A stretch of DNA of 64,000 bases from Pseudomonas sp. LP_7_YM. Lineage in GTDB: Bacteria; Pseudomonadota; Gammaproteobacteria; Pseudomonadales; Pseudomonadaceae. How positions within the stretch are numbered: position 1 is the first letter of the stretch; each line of letters begins with the position of its first letter. This document shows, piece after piece, positions 1 to 8,961 of the stretch. A program made the translations under genes and the position numbers. Below the pieces are notes generated by a model that saw only the letters and a program-made list of their open reading frames with translations, had not been told where the DNA came from and did no database searches. The stretch covers positions 248,001-312,000 of the forward strand of contig NZ_SOCT01000001.1 of NCBI RefSeq assembly GCF_004364435.1, in the 5' to 3' direction.

Positions 1-129
1 CGTTGTTTCATTACTGTGTCTCCGAGGGTGATTCTTTATGTAGTCATGGGTCTGACGCAGCGATCGTCAGCAAAGTTCCATGAAATCTTGCTCTATCGCA
101 GGTTCTTCCATGAAACACGGCTGACAGGA

Positions 130-723
130 TCACTGCCTGATGTCGATCAATAAATCCGGTGTATTGAGATTCGCCAGTCGCGGATCGTTCGCTTCGCATT
201 GCAATGCCACAGCGCCCAGTTCTGCCATGGTGCGGCGTGGGCTGCGCTGACCTTGCAGCCAGTGTTGCTCGAAAACCTGCCGGTGAATCACCGGAATGCA
301 GCACAGCAAAGGCTCCCACTGCTCGCCCTGGCGCACCATCGCCGGTTTGCCGAGGTCGTTGGCAGCCGTCTGGCGCAGGCCTTGCAACAGCTCCACATCC
401 AGCAGTGGGGTGTCGCAGGGCATCACCAGCAGGAAATCATGGCGAGCCACGGCCAATCCTGCACGAATACCTGCGTAAGGGCCAGGAAAGTCGCACTGGT
501 CATCGTGCACCAGTTGATCGGCCAACAGCCTGTACTGCTCGTGATTACGGTTGCAGGAAATGATCAGGTCGTCAGTCAGTGGCCGCGTCAGGCGCTGCAG
601 ATGCTTGATCAGCGGTTCCCCGCGCCAGAGGATCAATCCTTTGTCCCGGCCGCCCATGCGCTGGCCCTGGCCGCCGGCCAGCATCAGGATCGAACAGGGT
701 GCAAGGGTGTCGGATGCAGTCAT
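130..723 (-). CDS. mobA: Molybdenum cofactor guanylyltransferase MobA
   Basis: Transfers GMP from GTP to molybdopterin-Mo to make the bis-MGD form of the cofactor, in the cytoplasm. About 197 aa, the usual family length. The N-terminus carries the nucleotidyltransferase signature [15 protein letters not shown], followed by a PGPYAGI stretch and the metal-binding MPCDTPLLD motif. I start it at the ATG at 723 because the family begins just before the LAGGxGxRMGG loop; the open frame runs further upstream but that part has no family character. It is divergent from moaB, so the 78 bp between them must hold both promoters. The mobA-moaB-moeA neighbourhood fits cofactor synthesis. Confidence 0.95.
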   Translation of the reverse strand: MTASDTLAPCSILMLAGGQGQRMGGRDKGLILWRGEPLIKHLQRLTRPLTDDLIISCNRNHEQYRLLADQLVHDDQCDFPGPYAGIRAGLAVARHDFLLVMPCDTPLLDVELLQGLRQTAANDLGKPAMVRQGEQWEPLLCCIPVIHRQVFEQHWLQGQRSPRRTMAELGAVALQCEANDPRLANLNTPDLLIDIRQ

Positions 724-801
724 GGCAAACTCGTTCAGCGCAGAAAAAAGGGGTGCTGTGATATAACACCGCACTGTTTCCCCGACAACTGGACCTAGCC
801 G

Positions 802-1341
802 ATGAAAGCCAAGGCTGACACACCTTTCGTGCCGCTGAACATTGCCGTGCTCACCGTCAGCGACACGCGTACCTTTGATAACGACACCTCCGGACAGATG
901 TTCGTCGATCGCCTGACCATTGCCGGCCATGGCTTGATCGAGCGCGTGTTGCTTAAAGATGACCTCTACAAGATTCGCGCTCAGGTCGCCACCTGGATTG
1001 CCGACGATGACGTCCAGGTGGTGTTGATCACCGGTGGCACAGGCTTTACCGGTCGTGACAGCACCCCCGAAGCCGTGGCATGCCTGCTGGACAAACAGGT
1101 CGACGGGTTTGGTGAGCTGTTTCGCCAGATATCCGTGCCGGACATTGGCAGTTCAACCATTCAATCCCGTGCGCTGGCTGGCCTGGCCAACGGCACGCTG
1201 GTGTGCTGCCTGCCGGGCTCGACCAACGCAGTGCGTACTGGTTGGGACGGGATTCTTGCCGACCAGTTGAACAACAGCTTCCGTCCCTGCAATTTCGTGC
1301 CGCACCTGAAAAAGGCCGAACCGTGCGCAACCCGTGGGTGA
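802..1341 (+). CDS. moaB: Molybdenum cofactor biosynthesis protein MoaB
   Basis: MoaB/MogA-fold protein of about 179 aa. The family adenylylates molybdopterin before metal insertion (MogA) or has a related role (MoaB). The MPT-binding motifs are visible: [14 protein letters not shown] near the N-terminus and [16 protein letters not shown] near residue 80, with [14 protein letters not shown] toward the C-terminus. It is followed after 6 bp by moeA, so the two form an operon. Upstream, a TATAAC-like hexamer lies in a short GGTG/CACC inverted repeat between mobA and moaB and could be the promoter. Confidence 0.93.
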   Translation: MKAKADTPFVPLNIAVLTVSDTRTFDNDTSGQMFVDRLTIAGHGLIERVLLKDDLYKIRAQVATWIADDDVQVVLITGGTGFTGRDSTPEAVACLLDKQVDGFGELFRQISVPDIGSSTIQSRALAGLANGTLVCCLPGSTNAVRTGWDGILADQLNNSFRPCNFVPHLKKAEPCATRG

Positions 1342-1347
1342 GAGCCA

Positions 1348-2562
1348 ATGAGCAAGCCTGAACCGCGCGGCCTGATTCCGGTGGAGGAGGCCATGGAACG
1401 CTTGATGAGCCTGGCCGAGGGCGCGCCGATTACCGAACGTGAAACGGTGGGCCTGGCTGACGCGCAGGGTCGAATTCTCGCCGAAGATCTGGTCTCGACA
1501 CTGGACCTTCCGCCGTGGCCCAACAGCGCCATGGACGGCTATGCCCTGCGTGTCGCGGACTGGAAGGGCGAGCCGTTGCCAGTCAGTCAGCGCATCTTCG
1601 CCGGTCAGGCGCCGTTGCCATTGCAGCCCGGCACCTGCGCGCGGATCTTCACTGGCGCTCCTGTGCCTGAAGGCGCCGATTGCGTCGAAATGCAGGAAAA
1701 TGCCGAGGTTCTGGCAGACGAGCGTGTGCGTATCCTTGAGCCGCTAAGAGGGAAGCAGAACATCCGGCCCAGAGGCCAGGAAACCACGGTCGGCGACAAG
1801 GTGCTGGACGCAGGAACCCTAATGACACCCATTGAGCTGGGGCTAGCCGCGACCATGGGTCTGGCCCGGTTGTCAGTAGTGCGACGCGCGCGCGTAGCGG
1901 TGCTGTCCACGGGCGACGAGCTGATCGAACCAGGGCTGCCGTTGGGGCCGGGGCAGATCTACAACAGCAATCGCGTATTGCTGTGCAGCTGGCTAAAGCG
2001 CTTGGGTTGCGAGGTGGTGGACGCGGGCATCCTCCCGGATGATCTGGCAAAAACCCGCGCGGCGTTGGGTGCGTTGGGCGATGTCGACCTGATTCTGTCA
2101 ACCGGTGGTGTGTCCGTGGGCGAGGCCGATTTTCTCGGGCATGCCTTGCGTGAAGAGGGTGAAATCTCACTGTGGAAACTGGCGATCAAGCCGGGCAAGC
2201 CGCTGACCTTTGGGCATTTTCGCGGGGTGCCGGTGATCGGCCTGCCGGGTAACCCGGCGTCTACGCTGGTGACCTTCGCGTTGCTGGCCAGACCCTATCT
2301 GTTGCGGCGTCTGGGCGTGCGCCTGGTCAAGCCGTTGCAATTCAAGGTGCCTGCCGGTTTCGTCTGGGACAAGCCCGGCAACCGTCGCGAATACCTGCGT
2401 GGACGTCTGGAACAGGGCCGTCTGGTCGCCTATCGCAATCAAAGCTCCGGAGTGCTGCGCAGCGCCGCCTGGGCAGATGGTTTGATCGAGGTCATTGAAG
2501 GCACCACCGTGGCCGAAGGTGATCTGCTGGGCTTTATCCCATTGAGCGAGGTGATGGGCTGA
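1348..2562 (+). CDS. moeA: Molybdopterin molybdenumtransferase MoeA
   Basis: Inserts molybdate into adenylylated molybdopterin. About 404 aa, normal length. It shows the MoeA order: an N-terminal domain with PPWPNSAMDGYALR, a middle MoCF-binding domain with STGDEL and STGGVSVGEADFL, then LPGNPASTLVTF and a small C-terminal beta domain. The start is 6 bp after the moaB stop and is preceded by GTGAG, a weak ribosome-binding site typical of coupled translation. Pseudomonads often carry more than one moeA; this copy belongs to the moaB/mobA locus. Confidence 0.95.
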   Translation: MSKPEPRGLIPVEEAMERLMSLAEGAPITERETVGLADAQGRILAEDLVSTLDLPPWPNSAMDGYALRVADWKGEPLPVSQRIFAGQAPLPLQPGTCARIFTGAPVPEGADCVEMQENAEVLADERVRILEPLRGKQNIRPRGQETTVGDKVLDAGTLMTPIELGLAATMGLARLSVVRRARVAVLSTGDELIEPGLPLGPGQIYNSNRVLLCSWLKRLGCEVVDAGILPDDLAKTRAALGALGDVDLILSTGGVSVGEADFLGHALREEGEISLWKLAIKPGKPLTFGHFRGVPVIGLPGNPASTLVTFALLARPYLLRRLGVRLVKPLQFKVPAGFVWDKPGNRREYLRGRLEQGRLVAYRNQSSGVLRSAAWADGLIEVIEGTTVAEGDLLGFIPLSEVMG

Positions 2563-2650
2563 CCGACGGCGGGATCCAATCGCGGTGCTGAGCTACGCTT
2601 CAAGTGCGTCATGACAAGTGGGTATCCAGTCGTTGCCCCGGAGTATTGTT

Positions 2651-3598
2651 ATGCAGTCCTTGCGCGTAGCCTGTGTGATCCCGACGTATAACGGGCGCCG
2701 GGAGCTTGAGCGGCTGCTCGACTCCCTGTCTGCCCAGACCGCCACCTTTGCCACGCTGATCGTGGACTCCAGCTCCACTGATGGCACATGGGAGGTGGCA
2801 CGAGCGCGTTGCAACGATGTCATCCAGATTGCCGGTAAGGACTTCAATCACGGTGGCACGCGGCAAATGATGGCTGAAACTCACCCAGGCTACGACGTCT
2901 TCGTTTATCTGACTCAGGACGCGTACCTCCAAGATCCTCGCGCCGTGGAGAACATCCTCCAGCCTTTCGAAGACCCTTTGGTTGGGGCGGTCTGTGGCCG
3001 TCAGCTGCCACATCTGGATGCCACCGTCCTTTCCCAGCACGCCCGCTGGTTCAATTACCCGCCGGTGTCGCGTATCAAGACCCTCTCGGACATCCCAGAG
3101 CTCGGCATCAAGGTGCCGTTCATGTCCAACTCTTTTGCAGCCTACCGCAGGAACGCGTTGCGCGCGGTCGGCGGCTTTCCACGGCATGTGATTCTTTCCG
3201 AAGACATGTACGTCGCCGCAAAAATGCTCCTGTCCCATTGGAAGGTGGCCTATCAAGGCTCGGCTGTGTGCAGGCACTCCCACAATTACACCCTGCGCGA
3301 GGAGTTTCGCCGCTATTTCGACATTGGTGTCTTTCAGGCGCGAGAGTCGTGGATTCACGCCAGCTTCGGCGGTGCCCGGCGCGAGGGATGGCGCTACGTG
3401 AAATCCGAGCTGGACTTCCTCGGTGTTCGTCGTTGGTATTTGTGGCCGTCCTCGCTGATACGCAATGGGTTGAAGCTGCTGGCATTCAAGCTGGGCAAGC
3501 AGGAGGCGCGGTTATCCCGGCCATTGAAGCGGCGCTTGGGCATGTACAAGCGTTTCTGGGACAGCGAACCTGCGCAGCAGGACCACGACATTGCATGA
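2651..3598 (+). CDS. GT2 family glycosyltransferase, rhamnosyltransferase-like
   Basis: Inverting GT-A glycosyltransferase of about 315 aa. The N-terminus ACVIPTYNG is the nucleotide-sugar-binding strand of GT2 enzymes. The segments DFNHGGTRQ, YLTQDA, GRQLPH, SNSFAAYRR, SEDMYVAAKML and HSHNY match the rhamnosyltransferase subgroup (WbbL/RfbF type). I start it at 2651 because GGAG lies 8 bp upstream; an in-frame ATG at 2618 has no such site. No signal or membrane segments, so it should act at the inner face of the membrane. It faces the psl operon tail to tail. The operon as seen lacks a pslC-type GT2 gene, so this enzyme could add rhamnose to the same polymer, but that link is inference. Confidence 0.85.
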   Translation: MQSLRVACVIPTYNGRRELERLLDSLSAQTATFATLIVDSSSTDGTWEVARARCNDVIQIAGKDFNHGGTRQMMAETHPGYDVFVYLTQDAYLQDPRAVENILQPFEDPLVGAVCGRQLPHLDATVLSQHARWFNYPPVSRIKTLSDIPELGIKVPFMSNSFAAYRRNALRAVGGFPRHVILSEDMYVAAKMLLSHWKVAYQGSAVCRHSHNYTLREEFRRYFDIGVFQARESWIHASFGGARREGWRYVKSELDFLGVRRWYLWPSSLIRNGLKLLAFKLGKQEARLSRPLKRRLGMYKRFWDSEPAQQDHDIA

Positions 3599-3711
3599 GG
3601 CGTCAGCATTGCGCTGATGATTCGTGCGTCTGGTGCACTCATACACTGTCCGAATGCCAGTTTTTTCACCTTGCTGGCTTTTAAACGAACGAAAACAACC
3701 CCTGCTTCCGT

Positions 3712-3890
3712 AACGCCCATCTTCAACCAACCGATTACACCAAGCACTTCGCCCGCTACGAACACGCCTGCATCTCTCGTCGCGGCCTCGCACTCGGGCC
3801 GATCAATGCTGCTCTGGAGTCACTGGGGTTGTCGCGCCGCGTTACCTTGACCCGGTTCACTGGACTGCTGAATCTGCTTGTTCCGATGAT
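3712..3890 (+). pseudogene. Remnant of a LysR-family regulator (effector-binding domain)
   Basis: In the frame through 3733 the reading is DYTKHFARYEHACISRRGLA, then LGPINAALESLGLSRRVTLT. This is the conserved middle of the LysR substrate-binding domain (usual form: SRRGLxxGPIDxALExLGLxRRVxLTVPxF). There is no start codon or helix-turn-helix before it, and similarity fades after about 3885, so only about 55-60 codons survive. It meets an hcp remnant on the other strand. Assigned from motif recall, not a search. Confidence 0.6.
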
Positions 3891-4180
3891 GCGTAGCCAC
3901 TGGTTCCGGCAGCGAGATGAGTCCAGACGATGTCCCGATGGCGTATCTCAAGGTGTTCCTGTATCACTTCATCACCCTGCAAAACACAATGGGGGCTGTC
4001 CACCGTAAGTCTTGAGATCACCAGTCTTGAGATCACCGCTCCCCTCAGCTTCACGCGATAGTGCTTCTCCTGGATGCCCGACGCAGAGCCCCCTGTTCCC
4101 GATGGAGACATCAGTCGAACACCCGCCGAGATCAGACCTTGGGCGTTGCCGGTGATAGCCATATAACCCGGGTCATTCAT
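3857..4180 (-). pseudogene. Internally deleted hcp (type VI secretion tube protein)
   Basis: Reads as 107 aa. The N-terminus MNDPGYMAITGNAQGLISAG is the start of an Hcp protein, and the C-terminal half carries SPSG, IQEKHYRVKL, EHLEIRHRDIVWTH and AGTSGYAS, the end of the same family. The roughly 80 residues that should lie between are gone, replaced by an abrupt junction near residue 22. Hcp proteins of this type are about 160-170 aa. A 15-bp tandem duplication adds VISRL twice, and the conserved Trp near the C-terminus is Ser. No other type VI genes are present. The frame is still open, so a short product is possible, but it could not form a normal Hcp ring. Confidence 0.65.
4008..4037. repeat. 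15-bp perfect tandem duplication
   Basis: AGTCTTGAGATCACC occurs twice back to back (4008-4022 and 4023-4037). It lies inside the hcp remnant and inserts five residues in frame (VISRL repeated). It looks like a replication-slippage event in a sequence no longer under selection. Confidence 0.9.
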
Positions 4181-4211
4181 CTATTCCGGATGCACTGAAA
4201 CCCAAGCGTAT

Positions 4212-4225
4212 TTTGAACGTTCAAA
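4212..4225. promoter_or_regulatory. Perfect 14-bp palindrome, possible operator
   Basis: TTTGAACGTTCAAA is fully self-complementary. It lies between the end of pslK and the start of the hcp remnant, about 32-45 bp before the hcp ATG, where a regulator of hcp would bind. It has no loop and no T-run, so it is a poor terminator. The cognate protein is unknown. Confidence 0.4.
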
Positions 4226-4229
4226 CATG

Positions 4230-5639
4230 TCATGCCCGCCGCCACGGCCTGAGCCATAGCGCCAGCCCCACCAGCACTACCGCGCCATACACGCAGCTCA
4301 ACCCCAATTGCAGCCATATACTGCTTAGCGGATGTAGCACTGTCGCGGCCAGGAGCATGATTGCCGCGCCAGATAGCCATTGCTGACGCCATGGCAGTGG
4401 GTTGAGCAACTGCTGACGGCGCATCAGCAGCACGCCAGTCAGGATCGCGCCACACACAGCGGCCATGGCGATACCGATAAGCCCCAGGAACAACGGCAGA
4501 ATCATTAGCAGCGCAGCGTTGAGCAGGCTGCCGGTCAGTTCGCATTTGAGCGGCAGCCGCGTATCGCCCGCCGCATAGGCGTAACGGGCCAGCAAGGCGT
4601 TCCAGGCGCCGAACATCAGAGGCACGGCAAACCAGCCCAGCAGTTCCGGCAACGGCCCAGCAACTGCCTGATTCGGCAGCAGCAGCGTGACCAGTGCGCC
4701 CGATGCGCCAATCAGCCCGGCCACGGCGGGTACGGTGAGCAAGGTCGCGCTGCTAAGACCCTTGCGCAGCAGCGCCATGCGTTGATCGCCTTGGGTGCCG
4801 CTCATCAAACCCAGTAGCACCTGATTCAGGCTCATCAGCGCAATCAACGGCAGATTGATCAGCTTGCGCGCCAGGTTGACCCAGGTTACCGCGCCTTCGC
4901 CCAATAGCGACGCCACCATGCGCTCCATCAGCGCCAGGCCTTGGCTCGCCAGATTGCTGCTGAGCAATGGCCCTATGCGCTGCAGCAACTCGCGACCTGC
5001 GCCTGGCGCCTGTGTCCGGCGCCAAGGTTGCCAGCCGTCCCGCAGCAGCGCTGGCAGCAGGACACCGGGCATCAGCACGCTGCCCAGCAGGCAGGCACCG
5101 GCCAGACCCGTGGGCGACGCGTCGTGGCGCATCATGGCCAGATAGATCACCGGCGGCAGATTGAACAGCAACGATCCAAGGCCCGCCAGGGCAAAGCGCG
5201 AACGGGCCTGCAAAGGGACGCAGAGCAGGGCATGCAGCAGAAACCCTGGCGCTGACCACGCCAGCCAGTGCAGCGAGCTGGCTGCCACAGCGTAACCTTC
5301 ATCGTCCAGTCCCGGCCCGATCAGGCGCACCCAGAGTGGCGAGGCCACGCTGAGCAAAACGCCCAGCCCCAAGCCGCACAACAGCACCTGTGGCGCCAAG
5401 GCTGCGAGCCAGTTGCGCTGTTCCTGCGTTGAACGTTGCTGATAAAGCGGCAGCGCTGCGGCACTCAACAGGCCTGCGGCCAGCGCCATGCGCAATGCTT
5501 CGGGCAGAAACAGCGACACCAGAAACGCATCGCTGCGCCCGCCAGCGCCCCATGCCGCGACCAGCAGCCACTCGCGGGCAAAGCCTGCTGCAAGCCCTGT
5601 GAGAGTGGCCAGGGTCAGCCATAAGGTCGAACCGAACAC
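4230..5639 (-). CDS. pslK: PslK-like MurJ/MVF-family lipid flippase
   Basis: Polytopic membrane protein of about 469 aa with 12 or more predicted hydrophobic segments. It has MurJ-family features: GFAREWLLVAAWGAGGRSDAF near the N-terminus and the PEALR motif of the first transmembrane hairpin. It should flip lipid-linked polysaccharide repeat units across the inner membrane. The start is GTG, 9 bp after the stop of the acyltransferase gene. Its length matches what I recall for PslK of P. aeruginosa. It is the last gene of the operon; the decayed hcp/LysR patch follows. Confidence 0.85.
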   Translation of the reverse strand: MFGSTLWLTLATLTGLAAGFAREWLLVAAWGAGGRSDAFLVSLFLPEALRMALAAGLLSAAALPLYQQRSTQEQRNWLAALAPQVLLCGLGLGVLLSVASPLWVRLIGPGLDDEGYAVAASSLHWLAWSAPGFLLHALLCVPLQARSRFALAGLGSLLFNLPPVIYLAMMRHDASPTGLAGACLLGSVLMPGVLLPALLRDGWQPWRRTQAPGAGRELLQRIGPLLSSNLASQGLALMERMVASLLGEGAVTWVNLARKLINLPLIALMSLNQVLLGLMSGTQGDQRMALLRKGLSSATLLTVPAVAGLIGASGALVTLLLPNQAVAGPLPELLGWFAVPLMFGAWNALLARYAYAAGDTRLPLKCELTGSLLNAALLMILPLFLGLIGIAMAAVCGAILTGVLLMRRQQLLNPLPWRQQWLSGAAIMLLAATVLHPLSSIWLQLGLSCVYGAVVLVGLALWLRPWRRA

Positions 5640-5648
5640 GGAGCGAAC

Positions 5649-6470
5649 TCAGTGGAACAAAGTGAACAGGCCTTTGCCGCCCACTTTGTAATTGAGGCCA
5701 CGGGCACGTTCACCTTTGATCTCGGCGTTCGGGCCGCTGACGATGGCATAGGGCGCGATGGCCTTGGACACCACTGAACCGCCCCCGACCACCGCACCTT
5801 CGCCGATGTCGGCGCCGAATGACAACAAGGCCCGACTGGCGATCCAGGCATAGTCACGGATATAGACCGGGCCGCCCACTGCCCAGAATTCCGGAGCCTT
5901 GAGGTCATGCCCGCCGGCGATGATCAGCACATGGGACGCGATGGTGACGTGGTTGCCGATGATCAGGCCGCCCCGTGCGTCGAGCTGGCAATGCCAGCCG
6001 ACGGTGCTGTCCTCACCGATGCGCAGGCCATCGACTCCGAGGATTTCCGTATTGCGCCATACCGTCGAGCCTTTGCCGATTTTCGCCCCACCCACACGCA
6101 GCCAGAACAGGCGCAGGGTGTGGCTGGGTATCTTGCAGATGAGGATGTTGTAGGCCTGCTCCCAAGTGCGCAGCATGCGATCCCGCAAGGTCGGCCAGTT
6201 GATCCCGTAGAGCGGGATCAGGGCGCCGGCGGTTTCCCGAGTCAGCAACCGATAAAAGCGCCGGGCCAGCGGCGGCTCGATGCGCGACTGAATATCCAGA
6301 TAGCTGATGAAGCACAGGGTCTGGTCTTTGATCCGGGTTTCGAAACACACTTCGTTTTCCAGCATCCAGTCATAGGTGCTCTCCAGCTCCCCGGCGCTGA
6401 CACCCATTTTGCGCGCGTATTCGGGCAGGGCCTGACGCAGATTGTGCGAGTGCATCATGCGGTGCTTCAT
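5649..6470 (-). CDS. Hexapeptide-repeat O-acyltransferase in the psl operon
   Basis: About 273 aa. The C-terminal half is a left-handed beta-helix acyltransferase: IGKGSTVWRNTEI, IGEDSTVGWHCQLDARGGLIIGNHVTI, the catalytic-type histidine in IIAGGHDL, IRDYAWI and IGEGAVVGGGSVV. This is the WcaF/NodL/maltose-acetyltransferase group, which uses acetyl-CoA on sugar hydroxyls. The first 120 residues are not the hexapeptide fold and I do not recognise them. The ATG overlaps the pslJ stop (ATGA). P. aeruginosa psl as I recall it has no gene of this kind here (its PslL is an integral-membrane acyltransferase), so this protein probably acetylates the polymer or its lipid-linked precursor in the cytoplasm. 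Confidence 0.82.
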   Translation of the reverse strand: MKHRMMHSHNLRQALPEYARKMGVSAGELESTYDWMLENEVCFETRIKDQTLCFISYLDIQSRIEPPLARRFYRLLTRETAGALIPLYGINWPTLRDRMLRTWEQAYNILICKIPSHTLRLFWLRVGGAKIGKGSTVWRNTEILGVDGLRIGEDSTVGWHCQLDARGGLIIGNHVTIASHVLIIAGGHDLKAPEFWAVGGPVYIRDYAWIASRALLSFGADIGEGAVVGGGSVVSKAIAPYAIVSGPNAEIKGERARGLNYKVGGKGLFTLFH

Positions 6471-7864
6471 GGTCTTTCCCTCAAATCGGATGCAGTGCGC
6501 TGCGCTGTTTGTTGCAGGCGCCGGGCTTCATGCAGGTTCAAGCCCAGCAGCAGCCAGAACACTGCAATCAGCACCATGGTGAAGCTGAAATAGTGGTCAA
6601 AGAGGCCGCTGACCAAGGCCGCCATGACGCCAACCCGCGTGCCCAGCCAGATCGCGGTATCCCGGTTCAACGCCACTGCGTTGCGCGGCAGCCTGGCCTC
6701 GCGCCACCAACTGACCGTGACCGCGACGAACAGCAACATGCCGGGCACGCCAAGCTTGTAAATGTAGTTCAGCCACAGGTTCGAGATGCCCCACAGGCGA
6801 GTCCCGGGGATCGGCGGATCGACCTTGAAACCGATACCCAGCGGGAACATGCTCATGGCCTCCGGGAAGTGTGAATATTCTGCGAAGCGCACCGTGGTAC
6901 TCGCGTCGTCGGCGGTGAAAAGCCCCATCAGACGCTCTTGCAGGGGCGGATAAAGCATCATCAACAAAAAACCTATGAAGACTCCGCCCATCAGCATGCG
7001 GCCAACATAAGGCACCCGTTTACGCGCCATCCAGCACATGACTGCGATCAGGCTGACCAGGGCTCCGCGGGAACCGGTGAACAGCAGGCCGGCCAACGCC
7101 AGCAAGGCCACGGCCAATCCCAGAACACGTACCGCCCCTTGACGGGTAGCACCGATGCAGAATGCCAGTGGCAGCAGCATCGCCATCGCGCCGCCGGCGA
7201 TGTTCGGGTGAGTCCACGGGGTGCCCATGCGGGTCGAAAAGCCGCTGAGGCCTTGGTTGAGCGTATCCAGATTGCTGTAGCCCAAACCACCGATGATGGC
7301 AATGATCGCTGTCGAATTGCCGCTCTTGAGGTACACCGGGATCGACAGCAGCAACAGGCACAGCGTCCCGATCAACAACGCGACAATCATCTGTTCGCGC
7401 GAATGTTCATCGCTGAGCAGGCGTGGCACCAGAAACAATGGTGAAAGGTTGAACAGCCAGCGGACCCAATTGATCGGTCCGTTGCCTTCAACGTGAACCG
7501 TCAGTTGCCCGACCACGAACGGCAGGGCGCTGAACAGCATCAGTGCGATCATCCAGCGTTCGGTGCGCAGCAGATTCAGCGGCGGGGTATAGAGCGTGAA
7601 CAGACGGTGCGCCAACAGGCTTGCCCAGACCAGCATCAGCAACGCCTCTGACACGGTGGTGCGGATGCCGATCTGCACCGTTGCATACGGCAAAAATGTC
7701 GACAGCACGCCGAACAGCAGCAGCCCGCGCAGCGGACGGCGGATGATCGTGAGGGCCGCCGCCACACCGATCAGAGCCGCCGTCACCTGGATTGGCGACA
7801 ATAGACAGACCAGCACACCAAACACCAGTGCAATCAGTACGCCCACGGGCGTCGCGAGCGGCAT
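6467..7864 (-). CDS. pslJ: PslJ-like O-antigen ligase/polymerase family protein
   Basis: Integral membrane protein of about 465 aa with ten or more hydrophobic segments. The central part has the Wzy_C-type region: STRMGTPWTHPNIAGGAMA and FTGSRGALVSL, with a long periplasmic loop around residues 300-350. In this position it should polymerise repeat units in the periplasm. Its ATG shares one base with the pslI stop (TGATG), and its stop overlaps the acyltransferase start, so translation is coupled on both sides. Confidence 0.83.
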   Translation of the reverse strand: MPLATPVGVLIALVFGVLVCLLSPIQVTAALIGVAAALTIIRRPLRGLLLFGVLSTFLPYATVQIGIRTTVSEALLMLVWASLLAHRLFTLYTPPLNLLRTERWMIALMLFSALPFVVGQLTVHVEGNGPINWVRWLFNLSPLFLVPRLLSDEHSREQMIVALLIGTLCLLLLSIPVYLKSGNSTAIIAIIGGLGYSNLDTLNQGLSGFSTRMGTPWTHPNIAGGAMAMLLPLAFCIGATRQGAVRVLGLAVALLALAGLLFTGSRGALVSLIAVMCWMARKRVPYVGRMLMGGVFIGFLLMMLYPPLQERLMGLFTADDASTTVRFAEYSHFPEAMSMFPLGIGFKVDPPIPGTRLWGISNLWLNYIYKLGVPGMLLFVAVTVSWWREARLPRNAVALNRDTAIWLGTRVGVMAALVSGLFDHYFSFTMVLIAVFWLLLGLNLHEARRLQQTAQRTASDLRERP

Positions 7865-8961
7865 CAGCGCAATTCCTCGACCATTTCGTTGAAGCGGCGA
7901 CGGAAAGCGGCGACGCTATAGTTGTCCGCCCAGGCTTTGAGCGGGGCGCAATGCTCAGGTTCTGCCGTAGACAACACGCCCATCAGTCGCACCAGCGCGG
8001 CAAGGTCTGTGGGCGAAAACCGGGGGCTGTCGTGCGGCGTCACCTCATCCAGTGACGAGCCGGTGGCCACGGCTACCGGAGTGCCAGCGCTCAGGGCTTC
8101 GACCACTGGCAAGCCGAAGCCTTCGCCATACGAGGGTTGCCACAGCCGTAGTGCCTGTTGATAGACATGGTGCAGCTGGCCGTCGCTGATACCACTGATG
8201 GCGTGCAGTCCCGGGGTCTCGCGCTGTGCTGGCTGGAGGCAATCGCTGCCGCCGATCAGTACCAGGTCCGGGGTCCTGGGGAATTGTCGGCGGGCGATCT
8301 GCCAGGCGTCGAAGAAGAACGGGATGTTCTTGCGCGGCTCACGGGTGCCGACGCACAACCAAAAGCGCTCTGGCAGCGGCGTATCGAGTTCGACGGGCGC
8401 CGCCCTGAAGCCTTCCACGACATGGGGCATGACCCTGATTTTGCTGCGGGCATGGGGAAACAGGCGCACGGTTTCGTCGGCGGTGAATTGCGAGGGTGCC
8501 CAGATACGATCGGCGGCTCTGACCGAGTGACCGATGGAGAGTCGATCGGTCAGGCCATAGATCATTGCCTTCAGTGTCGAGCCATGGTTGTTCTTAATGG
8601 TCAGTTGAAACAGGTCATGCAATTGCAGGACGTAGCGCATGCCCGTGGGCTTGTGGCCAATGGGCAAGCCCATGTTCATGTTCGCCACGTAGACCTCGAT
8701 CTCGGCCTCGCGCAGCGCGCCAGGCAAAAACTGCGCCTCGAAACGCAGGCGCTCGGGCAGACGATGAATGCCGTTGAGCGGCGTGGCCCACGCGGGGCAG
8801 TGTGCGATGCGCCGGATAGCATGGTCATAAGGCCCCACGCTAAACAGCTGCAACTGCACATCGGAGTGCGCGCGAAAGGCCTCTTCCAGAGCGATGTTCT
8901 GCCGCCCGATGCCGCTGTTGGGGAAGCCCGTCGCGGGCCGGTAATCCAGTCCTACGCGCAT
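7864..8961 (-). CDS. pslI: PslI-like GT4 glycosyltransferase
   Basis: Retaining GT-B glycosyltransferase of about 365 aa. The C-terminal Rossmann domain shows FWLCVGTREPRKNIPFFFDAW, LVLIGG and the donor-site EX7E stretch PSYGEGFGLPVVEALSAGTPV, as in mannosyltransferases of GT4. An AGGAGG site lies inside the end of pslH, about 10 bp upstream of its ATG; the two genes overlap by 10 bp. It should build the lipid-linked repeat unit at the cytoplasmic face of the membrane. Confidence 0.87.
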   Translation of the reverse strand: MRVGLDYRPATGFPNSGIGRQNIALEEAFRAHSDVQLQLFSVGPYDHAIRRIAHCPAWATPLNGIHRLPERLRFEAQFLPGALREAEIEVYVANMNMGLPIGHKPTGMRYVLQLHDLFQLTIKNNHGSTLKAMIYGLTDRLSIGHSVRAADRIWAPSQFTADETVRLFPHARSKIRVMPHVVEGFRAAPVELDTPLPERFWLCVGTREPRKNIPFFFDAWQIARRQFPRTPDLVLIGGSDCLQPAQRETPGLHAISGISDGQLHHVYQQALRLWQPSYGEGFGLPVVEALSAGTPVAVATGSSLDEVTPHDSPRFSPTDLAALVRLMGVLSTAEPEHCAPLKAWADNYSVAAFRRRFNEMVEELR

